From the IMG/VR virus record IMGVR_UViG_3300032516_000127, positions 1-29,604 of that record: a stretch of DNA of 29,604 bases; one strand, 5' to 3'. Below the pieces are notes generated by a model. It saw only the letters and a program-made list of their open reading frames with translations, ran no database searches and was not told the origin of the DNA. The position numbers and the translations under genes were made by a program. Positions 6,394 through 16,133 of the stretch are shown here, piece after piece; the first letter of the stretch is position 1, and every line of letters starts with the position of its first letter. The stretch comes from a virus.

Positions 6394-9300
6394 TCACCGA
6401 ATAATGTTCACGAGGATCGTGTCCGACGTGATGTCGGCCCCGGTCGTATCGCTCGTGCCCGTCGTCTTGATCGTGATGGTGCCGCTCTCGAGGTTTTCAC
6501 CGGGCGAGGCGACACACAGATAGGTGGTGGCCCCCGTGCCGATGCCGGACCAGAGCCCCCACGCCTGCTGCGTCGTCGAGGTCAGCCGCATCGCCGTCAC
6601 GTCGAAGGCCCACGGGACGTTCTGCCAGGCTTGCTGTGTGATCTCGCAGACCTTCGTCGCGCCGAAGTACAGCGCCGCCTTCTTTTCGTGCGCGTTGTCG
6701 GCAAATGTCCCTTTGGCCTGGATGCGGATCGAGTGTCCCGCCGTCAGCAGGTAGTCTTCAGGGAGCGTCGTGCTCTGGAGGTCCTTCTCGCCCGTGCCTG
6801 ACGCACCCGTGACCGCCGTCGCGTTGTACCGGGCGTTGCCCCAGGTGCCAAGCGTGCTGTCGATATAGCCGAAGACCTTCACCTTGTACTGGTCGCTATA
6901 GGTGTGGATCTCGACGTCGCCCGTCGTGTCGTTCAGCCCGAGCATCTTCATCGACCCGCCGAGCAGTGTGGAGTACGCCGTGATGTACCGGTTGGCATAG
7001 AGCCGAATCACGTCGTAGGCATCGTAGTAGCCCGCTGACGACCAGTCGCCCGCATACAGGATCCCGAGTTTGACGTTCCCCGCCTTCGTGACGCTGAACT
7101 CCGCGGCGCTCGGGGTGGCATCACCCGCCCAGAACCGCACATCATCACCGGAGACGACCGCCGACGAGAGGCCCACGGTCCCGGTATCGCCGGTGAGGCT
7201 CGTCGCGCCGATCGTCCATCCCCCGATCGCCCCGGCCGGCGCCGTAATCGTGCCCGTGAATGACGCGGATCCGTCCGCCGCTAGGTGGATCTTGGTGGTG
7301 GCGTCATGCCCGATCCGCACGCCGTTCGTCGGATCGATCTTCACCCAGGCGCCCGCCGGCGAGCCGAACGCCGCGCCGTAGGTGTCGGCCGAGTAGCCGT
7401 ACAAGCCGTTCAGGTTCCCGATCGCCCACCGCTCCTCGAGATTCGAGTACGTCGTCCCCGTGCGGACGGTCCCGACGATGGTCGGCCCATACTGCGTGGC
7501 GCTTCGAATCGACCGATCCGAGTAGAGATCGATGTACCCGTCGCCCGTCGTGCCGGTGTTGAACACCGCATCCCCGGCACTCCAGGCGTTCGCTCCGGAG
7601 CCGTCGAGATTCCGGGCCACCGCGTACACGTAGGGTCCGCTCACTCCCGCATCGGTGCGTAGGGCGTAGTGGGCCGCGACTTGTGCGGGACTCAGCACGT
7701 GGTTATAGATAGCCACTTCGTCGAGCGAGCCGGGCCAGCCGTACCCAGACACGGAGTAGTTTCCGAGAATGAGCCCCGTCGATCCAATCCCCACGTTGCC
7801 CGTCCACGGCAACGGGCTCAGTGGAGACCCGTTCAGGTACACCCGCTGCGTCGTGCCGTCATACGTCAAGACGACGTGATGCCATTGGCCGATGGTGAGG
7901 GTCCCGTCGTACGTGACGTGCTGAGTGCTGCCGTCCCAGACGACCATGTAGAGCGCAGACCCATAGGCCCCAAAGTAGGTTCCTGCCGTGCCACCGCACC
8001 CCAGAAAGATCTTCAAACCCGTCAGCGCGGACGGGTTCAGCCACATTTCAATCGTGAGCTGATTCGTGCCATTGATCGAAGACGTGGACCCGCCGGGGGT
8101 TGTGACCTTCGCCCCATCTGTCCCATCGAGCGTGATCGCGGTCGTGCCGTCGCTCAGCGCTCCGGTCGCCCCGAGCGTGTATCCTCCGCTGTACGTCCCG
8201 TCGTACTGATTCCCGCTCCAATCCATCGCCGTCGTGCCGCTCGACTCGCCCACTCTCCAATACCCCAGTGGAGCGTCGTCAAGGACGGCCGCAGCATACC
8301 CCCGCGTCACTGGGGAGCCGACCGCCATAAACTCGACGGCGCCGTTCGCCTCCAAGTAGACCCGGTCGTCGTTGCTGAGCTGGTTATGCTTGACATGGAG
8401 ACTCGTCGCGCTCTCCGTAAGGTCGGCGACCAGCATCGTTGTCGGCCCCACGAGGATGCGCCCGCCAATAGTGCCGATCGTCTCTTGCGCCACAAGCGTT
8501 TCCACGCGGAGTTCTGCCGCATGGAGCGTCAGCCATTTCTTCGTGAAGGCGCCGAGGTCGGAGACGTACGTGGTTTCGGGTGCGACCGTCCCGTCGACTT
8601 GTAGCTTGTAGTCTGGCGTGAGCGTCCCGAGGCCGAGGTTGCCGAGAACGTAACTGTTGCCCGTCCCGGTGACGTGGAATTGCGCGTTGACGGTCAGATA
8701 TTGATTCGCCACCGCCGCAGCGAACTCGCCGTAGATGAGTGCTTTTGTTCTGCCGTCTGCTTCGCTCGCCCGCATGGCGTTGTCGATGAACAGCTTCATC
8801 GCTCCGGTTTCGTGGTAGCCAGCGCCATACCCCACAAAGACGCCACCGCCGTTCGTTGTCGTGCTCAATCCAGCAAGCGCGCCAAGAAAAGTGCCACCAC
8901 TGGCGAGGTTGAAGGCCCCGGCGCTCACGCCCCAGGCGGCGTTCCCGCTCCCTGAAACGTTGGTATAGAGTGCGCCGTACCCACCGGCCGTATTACTGTT
9001 CCCATCGACAGTCATCCGGAGCGTGTTGGCACCAAACCCGCTGTTGCCGTTCCCCACCGTATTATTCAAGAGGCTATAGACCCCAAACGCAGCCAGGTGC
9101 CCTCCGGTTGTGTTCGCGAGAAGCACGCCCTTGCCCCAGCCCGTGTTGTTGGTTGAGGCCATACCAAGTGGGTAGGTCGCCACATCCGTGGCGGTGATCA
9201 CGCCCGCGGTCAAGTTGTTGCGGTTCGTCCAATCGTCAGCACCCAGGCTCGCATCAGAGGCGGCGTCGATGTAGGTCGTGGTGGAGTTGTCGCTGAGCGT

Positions 9301-10470
9301 CGTCACGAGGAAGTACGACGACCCACCCGCCTTCGTGCGGTAGAGTTTTCGAGCGGTGACGCGAGCATCAGACGAGAGGGGAATGGCACTGAGCGGGACG
9401 GTATTGTTGCCGCCGCCCGTTGTCACGACAGATGAGACCGTGCCGAGTTCAGTCTCACCAACCGCCGTGACAAACGTCGCCTTATAGAGATGCGCCCCAT
9501 CGTTAACGCTGCCGCCTGCTGTCGGCGCGCCGCCTGTCGGTGCGCCAGGGGCAATGACTAAACGAAAGGCGAGGTTCCCGCCAGAGGTCAGCGCGGCGCC
9601 GCTGACCGGGTTCGGCGTCCCGAATCCCACGTTGCCGCCGAAATACGATGGCGTGGCTCCGACCGTGTAAATGGCATAGTTGGCCGCGCCGGAGGTGAGC
9701 GACCCGATGTAGACGCCGTACTGCGAATTGAGGGATGCGCCAGACCCCAAATAGCTGTTTTGGACACTCAACCCCATGGCGAAGGTGACCGCGCGCCCCG
9801 CAGCAATGTCATTTCGCGCCCAAAACCCAATCGACTGCGCCGTGGTGCCGCCAGCCCCATCGTTCCAGTTGTACGCCGTTACGCCCGTGAGGTTGTCCAC
9901 GGTCCCAGCGGTATTGCCTGTGAGCCCGTTGACCCTGAGGACTTGTTTCAGGGACGAGTCGGCCGCCAGATACGTCGCCCCCACGATGAGTGTTTGCTGT
10001 TCGCCAGCGGTCCCGACGGAACGGGTCGCCGACACATAGAGCGGAGTACCCGCCGAGACCTCTGGAAGGCCCACATCACCGCCCGCCTCGACGATGACGC
10101 TGTTGCCAAGCGTGCCCGTCCCCGTCCATTTCGACACGTAGCCAGCGGTGCCGCTCCCGCCAACTGTGCCCGCTCCCAGCGCCTCCCATCCGGTCATGCC
10201 CGTGCCTGAGGTCTTGACGTAGACCGTTGTCGTCAGCGCCCCATTCGACCGCACGTAGAGGTCGCAGACCTTGCCGGTCACCGCGCCTTCGGGGGAGCCG
10301 GAGCCAGACTTCAGCGTGCAGGTGGTGTTGTCGAAGACGAACCGCGTCGCCAGGCTACTCACCTGCGCGCCGGCGCGCGTCGGCCAGGCCAGCCACGCCA
10401 GCAGGACGAAGACCGTGGCCGCGCTACGCCGGAACAATCTGCACCCCCGGGTGTGAACAGACAAAGACAT
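6394..10470 (-). CDS. Large mosaic tail fibre/host-recognition protein with LamG domain
   Basis: A 1358-residue protein. Residues 10-36 look like a signal peptide (RRSAATVFVLLAWLAW then RAGAQ). Residues about 310-405 form an Fn3-like sandwich known from tail proteins (YKATFVTAVGETE through ARKLYRT to TTTYIDA). Residues about 440-560 carry GNSNTAGGYGALY-type repeats as in trimeric fibres and adhesin heads. Near 612-625 is GLGTLTPDYKLQV, a common fibre motif. Residues about 735-940 are a laminin-G/concanavalin-like domain (WRVGESSG, MWLNPSAL, QWHHVVLTYDG, SLDEVAIYN), probably sugar-binding. The remaining 400 residues are beta-rich. The gene overlaps the hub gene by 47 bases. The ATG has a weak ribosome site; TTG 10437 keeps the signal peptide, and GTG 10362 would remove it. 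Confidence 0.88.
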   Translation of the reverse strand: MSLSVHTRGCRLFRRSAATVFVLLAWLAWPTRAGAQVSSLATRFVFDNTTCTLKSGSGSPEGAVTGKVCDLYVRSNGALTTTVYVKTSGTGMTGWEALGAGTVGGSGTAGYVSKWTGTGTLGNSVIVEAGGDVGLPEVSAGTPLYVSATRSVGTAGEQQTLIVGATYLAADSSLKQVLRVNGLTGNTAGTVDNLTGVTAYNWNDGAGGTTAQSIGFWARNDIAAGRAVTFAMGLSVQNSYLGSGASLNSQYGVYIGSLTSGAANYAIYTVGATPSYFGGNVGFGTPNPVSGAALTSGGNLAFRLVIAPGAPTGGAPTAGGSVNDGAHLYKATFVTAVGETELGTVSSVVTTGGGNNTVPLSAIPLSSDARVTARKLYRTKAGGSSYFLVTTLSDNSTTTYIDAASDASLGADDWTNRNNLTAGVITATDVATYPLGMASTNNTGWGKGVLLANTTGGHLAAFGVYSLLNNTVGNGNSGFGANTLRMTVDGNSNTAGGYGALYTNVSGSGNAAWGVSAGAFNLASGGTFLGALAGLSTTTNGGGVFVGYGAGYHETGAMKLFIDNAMRASEADGRTKALIYGEFAAAVANQYLTVNAQFHVTGTGNSYVLGNLGLGTLTPDYKLQVDGTVAPETTYVSDLGAFTKKWLTLHAAELRVETLVAQETIGTIGGRILVGPTTMLVADLTESATSLHVKHNQLSNDDRVYLEANGAVEFMAVGSPVTRGYAAAVLDDAPLGYWRVGESSGTTAMDWSGNQYDGTYSGGYTLGATGALSDGTTAITLDGTDGAKVTTPGGSTSSINGTNQLTIEMWLNPSALTGLKIFLGCGGTAGTYFGAYGSALYMVVWDGSTQHVTYDGTLTIGQWHHVVLTYDGTTQRVYLNGSPLSPLPWTGNVGIGSTGLILGNYSVSGYGWPGSLDEVAIYNHVLSPAQVAAHYALRTDAGVSGPYVYAVARNLDGSGANAWSAGDAVFNTGTTGDGYIDLYSDRSIRSATQYGPTIVGTVRTGTTYSNLEERWAIGNLNGLYGYSADTYGAAFGSPAGAWVKIDPTNGVRIGHDATTKIHLAADGSASFTGTITAPAGAIGGWTIGATSLTGDTGTVGLSSAVVSGDDVRFWAGDATPSAAEFSVTKAGNVKLGILYAGDWSSAGYYDAYDVIRLYANRYITAYSTLLGGSMKMLGLNDTTGDVEIHTYSDQYKVKVFGYIDSTLGTWGNARYNATAVTGASGTGEKDLQSTTLPEDYLLTAGHSIRIQAKGTFADNAHEKKAALYFGATKVCEITQQAWQNVPWAFDVTAMRLTSTTQQAWGLWSGIGTGATTYLCVASPGENLESGTITIKTTGTSDTTGADITSDTILVNIIR

Positions 10471-12340
10471 CGTCCGACCCGCCGCTGCCCGTCAGTTGCA
10501 GCCGGTAGGTGTGCGTCAGCCCGGCGCTCGGCCTGGTCAGCGTGAGCATCTGCGTCACCCAAGTCGTGCTCGTGCTCGCGGAGCCTGTGGCCGCGACCGC
10601 GCTGGCCGTGTCGTCGTAGACCGAGGGCGTCACGCTGACCGCGGCATTGCTGGTCTTGACCTGGACGCTGACCGTGACCGTCACTGAGCCAATCTCGCCC
10701 CAACGCACGGGTACGCTCACGTGGTTCGGCGCGTCGACGGTGCCCGCGTCGCCCGCGATCCCGTTGAGCCGTGAGCCGCCCAGATAGGCGACGGTCGGCA
10801 TCGAGGACGAGGAGGATGGCGGGCTGCCGCCACCGCTGATCGCTGCCATCGTCGACGTGCCTCCACCCGACCACTGCTGGTACGTGTCGCGCCAGGATCC
10901 CTGCGACGTCGTGCCTTCGACAGCTGTCACGTCGTACCGCATGAGGTTCCGCACGTCTCGAGCGCGCACCTCGGTGATCAAGCAGGACACGCTGATGTGA
11001 CGCGTCGTGCTGTTGATCGTCTGGATCTGACCAGGCCGGAGGCCATCCGCATACGTCGCATAGCGCACGATGCGCGCGGTCGCCGACACGCGCACGTCGA
11101 GTTCAGCCTCGGCCATGGCCTGCGCCGTCGTCGCGTTCGTGCAGTCCGGCGCCGCCACCGCGATCTCCCAGAGTCCGTGCGCGATCTGTTCCGCGGTCGG
11201 TTCCGTCGACGCGAGTGGGGCTTGGACGGTGAACGGGAACTGCGCCATGTAGAGGATGGTGATCGTTGTGCCGCTCACGTAGGTCGTCTGCCCGACGTTC
11301 TGGCTGATCGTGCCAGCCGCAAAGGCGATCGTCAGTGTCGTACCCACGCCATCCTCGGGGATGATGTAGAGCGTCGCGCTCCCACCGGGTGGCGTGACGT
11401 AGACCGCGTACCACCGCTGCACGACCGGGTAGGTGAAGTCCCACGACCGGGCGGTCCCGTTCGCCGTCCAGGTGTCCGTCTCTTCGACCTGCACGGCCGT
11501 GCCCGCACGCAGAATGACGCGGTTTGCGTAGCCCTCGTCCCCGGGTTCGACCTCGAGGTCGCCGTCCACGTAGCCATCGCCATCAGTAATATTAAAGGGC
11601 GCCGCGATCGTGCCCGGCGCATACATGCCGAGGACCTGCTCGTAGCTGATGTCGCGCACGTAGCCCGATAGCGTTTCGAGATCCGTGAACACTTCGCTCA
11701 GTTTCTTCGCGTCATAGGTCAACGCTGGCAACGTCGGCCCGGTGGCTTGCGCCGAATCGAGCGTGACCCCGTAGGGCGTCAGGTAGGTGACGAGGACCTG
11801 GAGTGCGGCCAGCAATGTCCCGGCGGGAATGGTGGCGGTGACGTAGCGCCGATCCGCCAAAGCATTGAAATCGAGCGCGTTGACCGCCGTGGTGATCGGC
11901 GTCAGGCCCACCCCTTGAAAGCCCCGCTCGGTCGGCTTACACACGGACCCGCCAAAGATGCGCCGCGCCACCGTGCCGCCCGTCCCCCCCGTGGTGACGT
12001 TGACCGGCACCGTGAAGGTGGTGGGGCCCGTCCGCGTCGCCACGTAGGCCCCGCTCAGGGCTGGCGTGCTGCCCGTGTGGCCCGCGATCGTGACCGTCTG
12101 CCCACTGACGATGCCGTGCGGCTCCGTGGTCGTCAGAACGGTCGGAGAAGCCACGGACGAGGTCAGGACGGCCACGCTCTTGCTGACCAGCACGGCGGCG
12201 CCGAGCGCGGGTCGCACGGACCCATCGACGCTCGTCACCTCCACGGACAGACGGTCGATCCCGTTGATGACCGCCGCGATCTGCAGCGTGCCCTCGTCGA
12301 TCGTGACCGGCGATCCGCCGATGCTGACGTCTAGGGACAT
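10424..12340 (-). CDS. Tail hub/baseplate-like protein
   Basis: A 638-residue structural protein directly after the tape measure, where siphophages encode the distal tail and hub proteins. The start (MSLDVSIGGSPVTIDEGTLQIAAVING) and the middle (residues 200-440, with YDAKKLSEVFTDLETLSGY and LRPGQIQTI) resemble hub proteins of the gp27/Tal type. Residues about 60-125 are an inserted small beta domain (HGIVSGQTVTIAGH, ALSGAYVATRTGPTTFTVP, TGGTGGTV), often grafted into phage structural proteins. A Gly/Ser-rich linker near 485-515 leads to a C-terminal beta sandwich (about 525-638) that may bind the fibre encoded next. GAGG lies five bases before the ATG, and the tape-measure stop is seven bases away. 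Confidence 0.8.
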   Translation of the reverse strand: MSLDVSIGGSPVTIDEGTLQIAAVINGIDRLSVEVTSVDGSVRPALGAAVLVSKSVAVLTSSVASPTVLTTTEPHGIVSGQTVTIAGHTGSTPALSGAYVATRTGPTTFTVPVNVTTGGTGGTVARRIFGGSVCKPTERGFQGVGLTPITTAVNALDFNALADRRYVTATIPAGTLLAALQVLVTYLTPYGVTLDSAQATGPTLPALTYDAKKLSEVFTDLETLSGYVRDISYEQVLGMYAPGTIAAPFNITDGDGYVDGDLEVEPGDEGYANRVILRAGTAVQVEETDTWTANGTARSWDFTYPVVQRWYAVYVTPPGGSATLYIIPEDGVGTTLTIAFAAGTISQNVGQTTYVSGTTITILYMAQFPFTVQAPLASTEPTAEQIAHGLWEIAVAAPDCTNATTAQAMAEAELDVRVSATARIVRYATYADGLRPGQIQTINSTTRHISVSCLITEVRARDVRNLMRYDVTAVEGTTSQGSWRDTYQQWSGGGTSTMAAISGGGSPPSSSSSMPTVAYLGGSRLNGIAGDAGTVDAPNHVSVPVRWGEIGSVTVTVSVQVKTSNAAVSVTPSVYDDTASAVAATGSASTSTTWVTQMLTLTRPSAGLTHTYRLQLTGSGGSDDVFVCSHPGVQIVPA

Positions 12341-12347
12341 GACTGCC

Positions 12348-15300
12348 TCACGTCCGCACCAACCCGTACTGCTTCAGCACGGCGGGGAGATAGGGCGCCA
12401 TCGCTTCCGCGACCTGGCGGCCGTCGATGACGATCTGCGGACGGAACACGATCTCTGGCACCGTCGGCGTGGGCGCTGACCGGCCCATCCCGAGCGCGGC
12501 GATCGCGCGCGCGAGCACGTCCCCCATGAACCCGACCGGCCCGATCAACTCGGGTTCCCCGCCTTCACCCACGCGAGCCATGTGCTCGCGCGTGATGAGG
12601 GCGCCGGTGGCGTAGCCAGGCGTCCGACTGGGAGAGCCGCGCTGATCGTCTCCGCCGCCCTCCTCGGGTGGCACGTAGTTCTCGTAGTCGTACCCGACTT
12701 TGACGCGGACCTGGGTTGGGATGTCTTTGATCGCCGGCGTCAGTTTGTTCCTGAGCGTCTCGATCAGTTCGTCCATTTTGGCGACGATCTTGTCGACTTC
12801 GGAGATGATCGGCGCGCCGAACTTGATTCTCGACAGGTCGGTCATCTTCACGCCGTTCTCGTCGAAGAGCCGCCCTTGCTCAAGCAGCGTTTGCGCGAAC
12901 GACTTGAACTGCTCCGGCACCTCCGTGCCGAGCCGCAGGGCCTCGCTGATCGTCGTCCCGATCTTCTCGCTCATCAGATTGAACGTGTCGCCCGCGTCGG
13001 CGTTCATGTCGATGAGCGTCTGGTAATCGTCCCAGATGGCCTTGAACGAATCCTGCAGTTTCGCGCCCTCGAATTTTGTACCGAGGCTGGCGAGCGTGCC
13101 GCCGTACTTCTCCGCCAGCTCGTTCGCTGTCTGCCAGTTCATGACCGCGCGGTCGTCGAAGAACTGCTGTTTCCCCGCGATGGCGAGCTCGAGCTGTTTC
13201 TTGGGGACCTCCCCCAATGTCTCCACGATCGCCCGCACGGCCGCGTCGTAGGCTTTGATGTCCTTGGCCTGCCACAGGTTCTTGAGCGCGGCTTCGGCCT
13301 CCGTGCCCGACTTGCCCAGGAACGCGTAGCCCTCGCTGACCGATTTGATCATCGCGTCGCTACCGCCGAACTGCCCTTCGAACTCGGCCCGCGCCTGCTT
13401 GATGTCCTTGTACGCCTTGCTGGCACCCATCAGCCCGCCGATCAGCCCCGCCACCCCGCCGACCAGCGCGCCGATGGCGGTGCCCAGGACGGGCACCACG
13501 GACCCGACGGCCGCCCCGGTCGCCGCACCCGCGCCCGCGCCACCGAGCGCGCCGGCGGTTTTCCCGTACTTCTCGCCCAGATACTTGCCGATAAGGAAGC
13601 CGCCCACGGCAACCCCTGCGCCCGCCCCTACGCCAGCCGCCGTGGCACCAAGCCCCGCGCCTGCGCCCGCCCCACCTCCCACCGATCCCGCGCCCTCCAT
13701 GCCGGCCGCCACCCCGCCAGCGCTGGCCGACAAGCCCCCACCGCCCGCCGCCGCCGCGCCGCCAGCCGAGGTGAAGAGCGAGCCGAACGACGCCAGCCCG
13801 CCGCTCGTCTTGCTCCCCATACCGGCGAACAGGCTCGAGAACCCGCCGGCAAACGCCGCCTTGTTCCCGGCGAGGCCGGCGAGCATCCGCTTCAGGAGGC
13901 CGCTGAGGAAGGCGTCGGCAATCTCCGCGAAGATCCGCACCACCGACGCTTTCAACGAGGCCCAGATGTCCAGGAAGCCATCCTTGAACCCTTTCGCGCC
14001 GAGCATCATCTGCGCGAACGTGCCAGACCACGCGGTCTGGAGTTGCCCCAGTATGTTCTTGATGCCAGGCAAGACCGACGTCGCCCATGTCTTCGGCAGC
14101 TCGCCGGTCACCGCAATCTGCGCCTCGACCATCTGTTTATAGGCCGCAACGGCCGCCGGCGCCGATGCGCCCACCGACGCAGCGATGAGCCGGTAGTTGA
14201 CCTCCGCCGCGGCCGCGACCTTCCGCAGCTCGTCCGGCGTCTTCAGCCCGAAGGCGTGGTAGGCGTCGGTCGTGAGCCGGACCTTGATCGCCTGCGTATC
14301 CAGCGTCTCGCTCTGGGTATTGGTTGCGCTAATCAAATCGCCGATCTTCTCCGTGGGGAGCGAGAGCTCCCAGGCGGTGAAGGCGTCGCCCGCGTGAGTC
14401 GACGCCGAGCGGGCGCGATCGAGCGCCGCTTGCAGCCCGTCGACTTTCACGCCACTCGCATCGGCCTTCTTCGCCAGCGCCTCGAGATCTGGCAGGAGCG
14501 CGATGAGCGCCTGTTCCAACGGCATGGCGCCCAGCTTCGCCGCGGCGTCGATCTGTTTCTGGAGCGCCGCCATGTCCTCGTTGGCGACCGCGCGCGTCGT
14601 CAACCCGAGCGTGTTGAGCTCGCGCCCAAGCTTCATCGCCTCAGCCGCCTGCTCCTTCATGGCCGCGGTAGATTTCTTCTCCTGCTCCTCCTGCTTCTTG
14701 GCTTCCGCCGTGAGGAAGGCGATCGCCTCCTTGCTGAGATGCTGGGACTCCGCCCACGCATTGAAGGCCGTTTCATTCGTGCGGATGGCTTTCACAGACG
14801 CCGTCAGCGTCTCGTTGGTAAACCTCCCGAGTTCGTCGGCCAGCGCACTTTGCTTGGTCTTGATGGTGTCCAACAGGCTGGCGTGGGCACGATTCGCGTC
14901 CATGTGCTTCACGGCCGCGTCCATGAAGCGCGCCTCGGCATCGACCCCTTGCGTCGTCGCGCCCGTGTTTTTCTGCTGCGCGTCCAGCCAGGCTTTGGAC
15001 GGGCCGATCAATGATTCGATGCCCTTGCGCAGCCCGTCATAGCCCTTTTCCCCGAGCACCGCCGACACACCCGCGGCCGCCACCACCGCGCCCAGCGCCG
15101 CCCCGACTGTGGCGAGTCCGCCCGGGATCGCCGTGAGCGCCGCCCCAATCTTGGTGAGCGGCGCGACCCACCCGCCAAGCGTGACGCCAAAGCCTTGCCA
15201 CCCGAAGGCCATCGTCATCGCCCCGAGCGTCTTGATCCCGCCCGCCGCCGAGAGCGCCCATCCACCAAGCTGTGTCTTGACGAGCGCCCCCGACGCGGCG

Positions 15301-16124
15301 TTAAGCGCCCAGAGACCACCGGCCGCGACAAGGGCCGCCGCGCCAGCCTCTTTTAGTGGTCCTGGCACTGATACCCACGCGGACTTGAACCGCTCGACGA
15401 GGTCCATAGTGGTGGTGAGGGCCTTCGCGATCCCTTCGCCGATGACGTTCTTTGTCTGTGTCCACAGCCGAGACAGGCCGTCGCCGATCGCATCGAACGC
15501 GTACACCGCCTCTTTGCTCATCTTCGGCGCGGCCGCACGGAGTTCATCGACCTTCGCGATCAGTGAGGGCAGGACTTCGGCTCCGGATTTGCCGAAGAGG
15601 TTTGTCGCCGCGGTCACGCGCTTGACGGGATCCTCGATCTTGGCGACTTCGCGGGCGATCGTCATGAACTGTTCATCAGGGGTGAGCTGTTGGAACGCTT
15701 GGACTTCAATCCCGAGCCCCTTCAGGGCCGCGATCGCGGAATCGTCCCCCGCGCCGAGGCGCTTCTGGAGCATGGAGACAGCGCTGGTGAGCTGCTCCAG
15801 CGTGTTGCCCGACTGCTCCGCGATGTACTTGAGGTCCTGCACGGCCGTCACGGACATGCCGAGTTTGTCGGCGAGCTTCACGGTCGCGTCGGCGTCGTCC
15901 AGGAGTTCCTTGCCGAAGCGGACCAGGCCCGCCGCGCCGAGCGCCACGCCGAAGATCCCAGCGAGTGAGGAGGCCCCACGCAGCGCAGACCCCAGCCCGG
16001 ACGTCGTGCCGGTGGCGCCTTCGGTGTCCTTCTTGAACCCCGCGATGTCCCGCCGCGCCTTTTCCAGCTCCGCGGCGGAGAGGTTCTTCGCTTTGATGAC
16101 GATCTCGATGATCTTCTCACCCAT
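12348..16124 (-). CDS. Tail tape measure protein
   Basis: A 1258-residue protein, the largest helical protein in the window, placed right after the G/GT chaperones as in lambda-like phages. It sets tail length and threads through the tail tube. The N-terminus is helical and charged (IKAKNLSAAELEKARRDIAGFKKD), followed by hydrophobic segments near 50-75 and 258-361. A Lys/Glu/Ala coiled coil lies around 475-505 (EEQEKKSTAAMKEQAAEAM). Residues about 755-900 are a long Gly/Ala-rich, membrane-active-looking stretch (GVGAGAGVAVGGFLIGKYLG, VPVLGTAIGALVGGVAGLIG). From the rule of about 0.15 nm per residue, the tail would be near 190 nm if the protein is unprocessed. No peptidase or lysozyme domain is visible. 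Confidence 0.95.
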   Translation of the reverse strand: MGEKIIEIVIKAKNLSAAELEKARRDIAGFKKDTEGATGTTSGLGSALRGASSLAGIFGVALGAAGLVRFGKELLDDADATVKLADKLGMSVTAVQDLKYIAEQSGNTLEQLTSAVSMLQKRLGAGDDSAIAALKGLGIEVQAFQQLTPDEQFMTIAREVAKIEDPVKRVTAATNLFGKSGAEVLPSLIAKVDELRAAAPKMSKEAVYAFDAIGDGLSRLWTQTKNVIGEGIAKALTTTMDLVERFKSAWVSVPGPLKEAGAAALVAAGGLWALNAASGALVKTQLGGWALSAAGGIKTLGAMTMAFGWQGFGVTLGGWVAPLTKIGAALTAIPGGLATVGAALGAVVAAAGVSAVLGEKGYDGLRKGIESLIGPSKAWLDAQQKNTGATTQGVDAEARFMDAAVKHMDANRAHASLLDTIKTKQSALADELGRFTNETLTASVKAIRTNETAFNAWAESQHLSKEAIAFLTAEAKKQEEQEKKSTAAMKEQAAEAMKLGRELNTLGLTTRAVANEDMAALQKQIDAAAKLGAMPLEQALIALLPDLEALAKKADASGVKVDGLQAALDRARSASTHAGDAFTAWELSLPTEKIGDLISATNTQSETLDTQAIKVRLTTDAYHAFGLKTPDELRKVAAAAEVNYRLIAASVGASAPAAVAAYKQMVEAQIAVTGELPKTWATSVLPGIKNILGQLQTAWSGTFAQMMLGAKGFKDGFLDIWASLKASVVRIFAEIADAFLSGLLKRMLAGLAGNKAAFAGGFSSLFAGMGSKTSGGLASFGSLFTSAGGAAAAGGGGLSASAGGVAAGMEGAGSVGGGAGAGAGLGATAAGVGAGAGVAVGGFLIGKYLGEKYGKTAGALGGAGAGAATGAAVGSVVPVLGTAIGALVGGVAGLIGGLMGASKAYKDIKQARAEFEGQFGGSDAMIKSVSEGYAFLGKSGTEAEAALKNLWQAKDIKAYDAAVRAIVETLGEVPKKQLELAIAGKQQFFDDRAVMNWQTANELAEKYGGTLASLGTKFEGAKLQDSFKAIWDDYQTLIDMNADAGDTFNLMSEKIGTTISEALRLGTEVPEQFKSFAQTLLEQGRLFDENGVKMTDLSRIKFGAPIISEVDKIVAKMDELIETLRNKLTPAIKDIPTQVRVKVGYDYENYVPPEEGGGDDQRGSPSRTPGYATGALITREHMARVGEGGEPELIGPVGFMGDVLARAIAALGMGRSAPTPTVPEIVFRPQIVIDGRQVAEAMAPYLPAVLKQYGLVRT

Positions 16125-16133
16125 GCGTCCGTC

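Noticed and set aside
12582-15014. Plus-strand open frame of 810 codons opposite the tape measure
   Set aside because: Antisense shadow of a GC-rich gene with Arg/Leu-rich composition; no domain and no fitting operon.
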